64,000 bases of DNA from Bacillus sp. FJAT-50079. Lineage in GTDB: Bacteria; Bacillota; Bacilli; Bacillales; Bacillaceae_C. The notes beneath the pieces were generated by a model. It made no database searches and was not told the DNA's origin. It saw only the letters and a list, made by a program, of their open reading frames with translations. The DNA lies in NCBI RefSeq assembly GCF_018343515.1, contig NZ_JAGYPD010000007.1:124001-188000 (forward strand), given 5' to 3'. Of the stretch, positions 61,886 through 64,000 are shown piece after piece (the first letter of the stretch is position 1; each line of letters starts with the position of its first letter). A program made the translations under genes and the position numbers.

Positions 61886-62775
61886 TGAATCCGATCGGCA
61901 TTTATGAAAAAGCTCTCCCAACTAAATTTAATTGGCATGAAAGACTGACAATCGCTAAAAATTTAGGTTTTGATTTTGTTGAAATGTCAGTAGATGAAAC
62001 GGATGAGCGACTTTCACGATTGGAATGGAGCAAAGCAGAACGTGAAAACTTTGTTCAGCTCCTTTTTGAAACGGGTATGAAAGTGCCGACGATGTGCCTC
62101 AGTGGTCATCGAAGATTCCCACTTGGCTCCCATGATCAGGATACACGCAATAAGGCATTAGAAATTATGAAAAAGGCAATTGACCTTGCATCAGATATTG
62201 GGATTCGGGTCATTCAATTAGCGGGCTATGATGTGTATTACGAGGAGAAAGATGAACTAACAAGAAAATACTTTATTGAAAATCTTAAGCAATCTTTACA
62301 GTGGGCGGGAGCAAAGCAAGTCATTCTAGCAATCGAAATTATGGATGACCCCTTTATGAATTCTATTACAAAATACTTATCGATTAGCGCGGAAGTATCA
62401 TCGCCTTGGCTCTATGTATACCCGGATTTAGGGAACTTATCAGCATGGGGAAATGACACGTTAAAAGAGCTCACGAGAGGGAAATTAGACATCGCTGCCA
62501 TTCATTTAAAAGATACGCTAGCTGTTACAGATGATTTTGCAGGGAAGTTTAAAGGGGTAGACTTTGGGGCCGGATGCGTAGACTTTCAATCCAATTTAAC
62601 ATTATTACAATCACTTTCATATAGCGGGCCATTTTTAATCGAGATGTGGAATGAAACGAATAATGAGTATGAAAAAGAGATTAAGAAGGCACTGTCATAT
62701 TTACTCCCAATTTTAAAGGAGGCAGGCTTTGATTATGAAGACAAGTTTGCTAGAGTTGAAAAAAGTTGTATATGA
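61885..62775 (+). CDS. ulaE: L-xylulose-5-phosphate 3-epimerase UlaE
   Basis: 296 residues, xylose-isomerase-like TIM barrel. Family blocks: [42 protein letters not shown] and GAGCVDF. It converts L-xylulose 5-phosphate to L-ribulose 5-phosphate. It starts at TAATG overlapping ulaD and overlaps ulaF by 41 bases, indicating coupled translation. Confidence 0.92.
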   Translation: MNPIGIYEKALPTKFNWHERLTIAKNLGFDFVEMSVDETDERLSRLEWSKAERENFVQLLFETGMKVPTMCLSGHRRFPLGSHDQDTRNKALEIMKKAIDLASDIGIRVIQLAGYDVYYEEKDELTRKYFIENLKQSLQWAGAKQVILAIEIMDDPFMNSITKYLSISAEVSSPWLYVYPDLGNLSAWGNDTLKELTRGKLDIAAIHLKDTLAVTDDFAGKFKGVDFGAGCVDFQSNLTLLQSLSYSGPFLIEMWNETNNEYEKEIKKALSYLLPILKEAGFDYEDKFARVEKSCI

Positions 62776-63439
62776 TGCAAATCTTGCTTTGCCAGAGTAT
62801 GGCCTAGTAAAATTTACGTGGGGAAATGTAAGTGTCATTGATCGAAAAGAAGGAATCGTTGTCATTAAGCCAAGTGGCGTACCTTACTCCAAAATGGAAG
62901 CGGAGCAGATGGTTGTTACCGATCTGGAGGGGAATGTACTTGAAGGGGATCTTCGTCCGTCTTCTGATTTATTGACGCATCTAGTTTTATACAAACATTT
63001 TCCTGATATTCAATCTGTCGTTCATACCCATTCGATCAATGCGGTCAAATGGGCACAGGCAGGAAGGGATATTCCCGCTTATGGTACTACACATGCAGAT
63101 GCATTTTTTGGTCCAATCCCTTGTACGCGCAATCTTACTGAAGAAGAAGTCCAGCGTGCCTATGAGTTAGAAACAGGGAAAGTAATTGTTGAAACCTTCC
63201 AAGATCGTGAAATCGATCCGAACTCAGTTCCTGGAGTGATCGTGCGCGGGCATGGTCCTTTTACATGGGGAGAATCAGCCACCGCAGCGGTTGAGAATAG
63301 TGTTATTCTGGATGAAATCGCAGATATGGCGATGTATACGGAATTGATTAATAAAGAAAGTAATCCATTGCCGCAATATGTACTGAATAAGCATTATTAT
63401 CGAAAGCACGGTGAGAATGCTTATTACGGGCAAAAGTAA
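62735..63439 (+). CDS. ulaF: L-ribulose-5-phosphate 4-epimerase UlaF
   Basis: 234 residues of the class II aldolase fold. [26 protein letters not shown] zinc motif, GTTHADAF and [10 protein letters not shown] are present. It yields D-xylulose 5-phosphate for the pentose phosphate pathway. AraD of arabinose pathways is close, but the ula context decides. Start at ATG 62735, about 10 bases after AAAGGAGG; TTG 62729 is too near the site. Confidence 0.9.
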   Translation: MKTSLLELKKVVYDANLALPEYGLVKFTWGNVSVIDRKEGIVVIKPSGVPYSKMEAEQMVVTDLEGNVLEGDLRPSSDLLTHLVLYKHFPDIQSVVHTHSINAVKWAQAGRDIPAYGTTHADAFFGPIPCTRNLTEEEVQRAYELETGKVIVETFQDREIDPNSVPGVIVRGHGPFTWGESATAAVENSVILDEIADMAMYTELINKESNPLPQYVLNKHYYRKHGENAYYGQK

Positions 63440-63458
63440 AGTGAATAGTAAAAGCGAG

Positions 63459-63488
63459 GGTCGTTCCTTTAATAAGGAGCGGCCTTTT
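63459..63488 (+). terminator. Terminator of the ulaR-G-D-E-F operon
   Basis: GGTCGTTCCTT (63459-63469) pairs with AAGGAGCGGCC (63474-63484) through two G-U pairs, followed by TTTT. Confidence 0.8.
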
Positions 63489-63569
63489 CGTGTCTAAAGA
63501 GCATGTAATGCGATTGAATAAGCAGAATCTAACGATCAATACGAATGTTTGAAATAAATAAAAAACTTG

Positions 63570-63660
63570 TTGCGTTTTATATTACTGTCAGTTACAATAA
63601 AAACAATCACAATACGATCAATAACTTCGATCGTTAAGATCGCAATGGTGATCACCTATG
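63570..63660 (+). promoter_or_regulatory. ulaA promoter with GATCG-type operator cluster
   Basis: TTGCGT (63570-63575), 17-base spacer, TACAAT (63593-63598), very like the ulaR promoter (TTGCTT/TACAAT). Downstream, four GATCA/GATCG motifs lie at about 63615-63654, including TTCGATCGTTAAGATCG. Upstream half-sites are degenerate (GATCAA at 63534), so YesN control is doubtful here. Confidence 0.5.
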
Positions 63661-63735
63661 GATGTTTGGAAAGAAGTCAAGGTTGAAGTGGAAATTTTGT
63701 TGGAGGTGGCTGAATCATAATATTTTAAGCAATTG

Positions 63736-63750
63736 ATGTAAGCGCTTAAT
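63736..63750 (+). promoter_or_regulatory. Candidate cre site before ulaA
   Basis: ATGTAAGCGCTTAAT fits WTGNAANCGNWNNCW with one mismatch, 23 bases before the ulaA start, so CcpA binding could block elongation. Confidence 0.6.
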
Positions 63751-63772
63751 ACAGAAAAGGAGGGAACAAAAA

Positions 63773-64000
63773 ATGGAAAATACTTTTGATTATGCTTTAA
63801 CCGCCTTTCAATTTTTCTTTGATAACATTCTTGCTAAACCCGAATTCTTTATTGGTTTGTTAGTTTTTCTCGGTTATATGCTTTTGGGTAAGGGCTTGGC
63901 AGAGTCGTTCTCTGGATTTATTAAAGCGGCTGTGGGCTTTATGATTCTTTTAGTTGGCTCATCAGGAATGGTTGGTGCCTTTTCCCCAGTCCTTACTGGT
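63773..64000 (+). CDS. ulaA: PTS L-ascorbate EIIC component UlaA, N-terminal part
   Basis: 76 codons from ATG 63773 to the window edge. FFFDNILAKPEFFIGLLVFL, then GYMLLGKGLAESFSGFIKAA and VGFMILLVGSSGMVGAFSPV match the start of UlaA/SgaT, the membrane channel of the ascorbate PTS. AAGGAGGG precedes the start. The EIIB and EIIA genes are expected just beyond the window. Confidence 0.88.
   Translation, partial: MENTFDYALTAFQFFFDNILAKPEFFIGLLVFLGYMLLGKGLAESFSGFIKAAVGFMILLVGSSGMVGAFSPVLTG

Noticed and set aside
63534-63598. Seventh copy of the YesN-type promoter before ulaA
   Set aside because: Only GATCAA resembles a half-site; the second half-site and exact spacing are lost, so it was not counted.
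1-64000. tRNA or rRNA genes
   Set aside because: No cloverleaf or ribosomal RNA sequence was recognised anywhere in the window.

Overview
The window looks like chromosome of a spore-forming, low-GC Gram-positive bacterium of the family Bacillaceae. It carries an alpha/beta-type small acid-soluble spore protein, a SAM-riboswitch-controlled yitJ-metE pair, LipM/LipA lipoate synthesis, MprF, YtrA-type GntR and YesM/YesN-type regulators, and intergenic repeats typical of Bacillus. Assignments were made by reading sequence and recalling families; no database search was run.

Layout. 1-3.1 kb: the 5' end of a LysE-type exporter, a DinB-family protein, and a P1B4 ATPase (PfeT/ZosA type) whose promoter has a PerR box at the start site and two upstream Fur-like boxes. 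3.2-7.6 kb: SAM-I riboswitch, yitJ, metE. 7.6-17 kb: a sulfur-scavenging operon with three flavin monooxygenases, glutaredoxin-like protein, acetyltransferase, M20 amidohydrolase and a MetNPQ-type importer with two binding lipoproteins, resembling the B. subtilis ytm/yxe (S-succinocysteine) operons. 17.1-17.7 kb: a 52-bp tandem repeat array. 17.8-26.6 kb: mprF, SASP gene, lipM-lipA, a YtrA-like regulator with ABC exporter genes, and a Cu/Zn SOD lipoprotein. 27.3-34.3 kb: a catabolic operon with GntR/UTRA regulator, complete mannose-family PTS (IIA, IIB, IIC, IID), two amidohydrolases, an eIF2B/ribose-bisphosphate-isomerase-like protein and a BtpA/SgcQ protein; its substrate is unknown. 34.3-40.9 kb: single genes, including a ketoacyl-synthase-like protein lacking both catalytic histidines beside a membrane histidine kinase. 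41-64 kb: a sugar symporter under a XylR-like operator, then a large carbohydrate locus: DUF624 protein, two CUT1 permeases, four paralogous solute-binding lipoproteins, a YesM/YesN two-component system, cytosolic sulfatase, FGGY kinase, then ulaR-like regulator, ulaG, ulaD, ulaE, ulaF and the start of ulaA.

The strongest new observation is that six promoters in the last region (before DUF624, before each of the four binding proteins, and before the ulaR-G-D-E-F operon) have the same 64-bp layout: two GGTMAA-like half-sites exactly 20 bp apart, then exactly 32 bp to the -10 hexamer. This joins the importer, four receptors and the L-ascorbate/3-keto-L-gulonate pathway into one probable regulon, most simply under the adjacent YesN-type regulator. 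With the sulfatase and kinase in the same locus, it suggests import of a sulfated sugar-acid-like compound, desulfation and phosphorylation in the cytosol, and conversion by UlaD/E/F to D-xylulose 5-phosphate. The substrate is inference.
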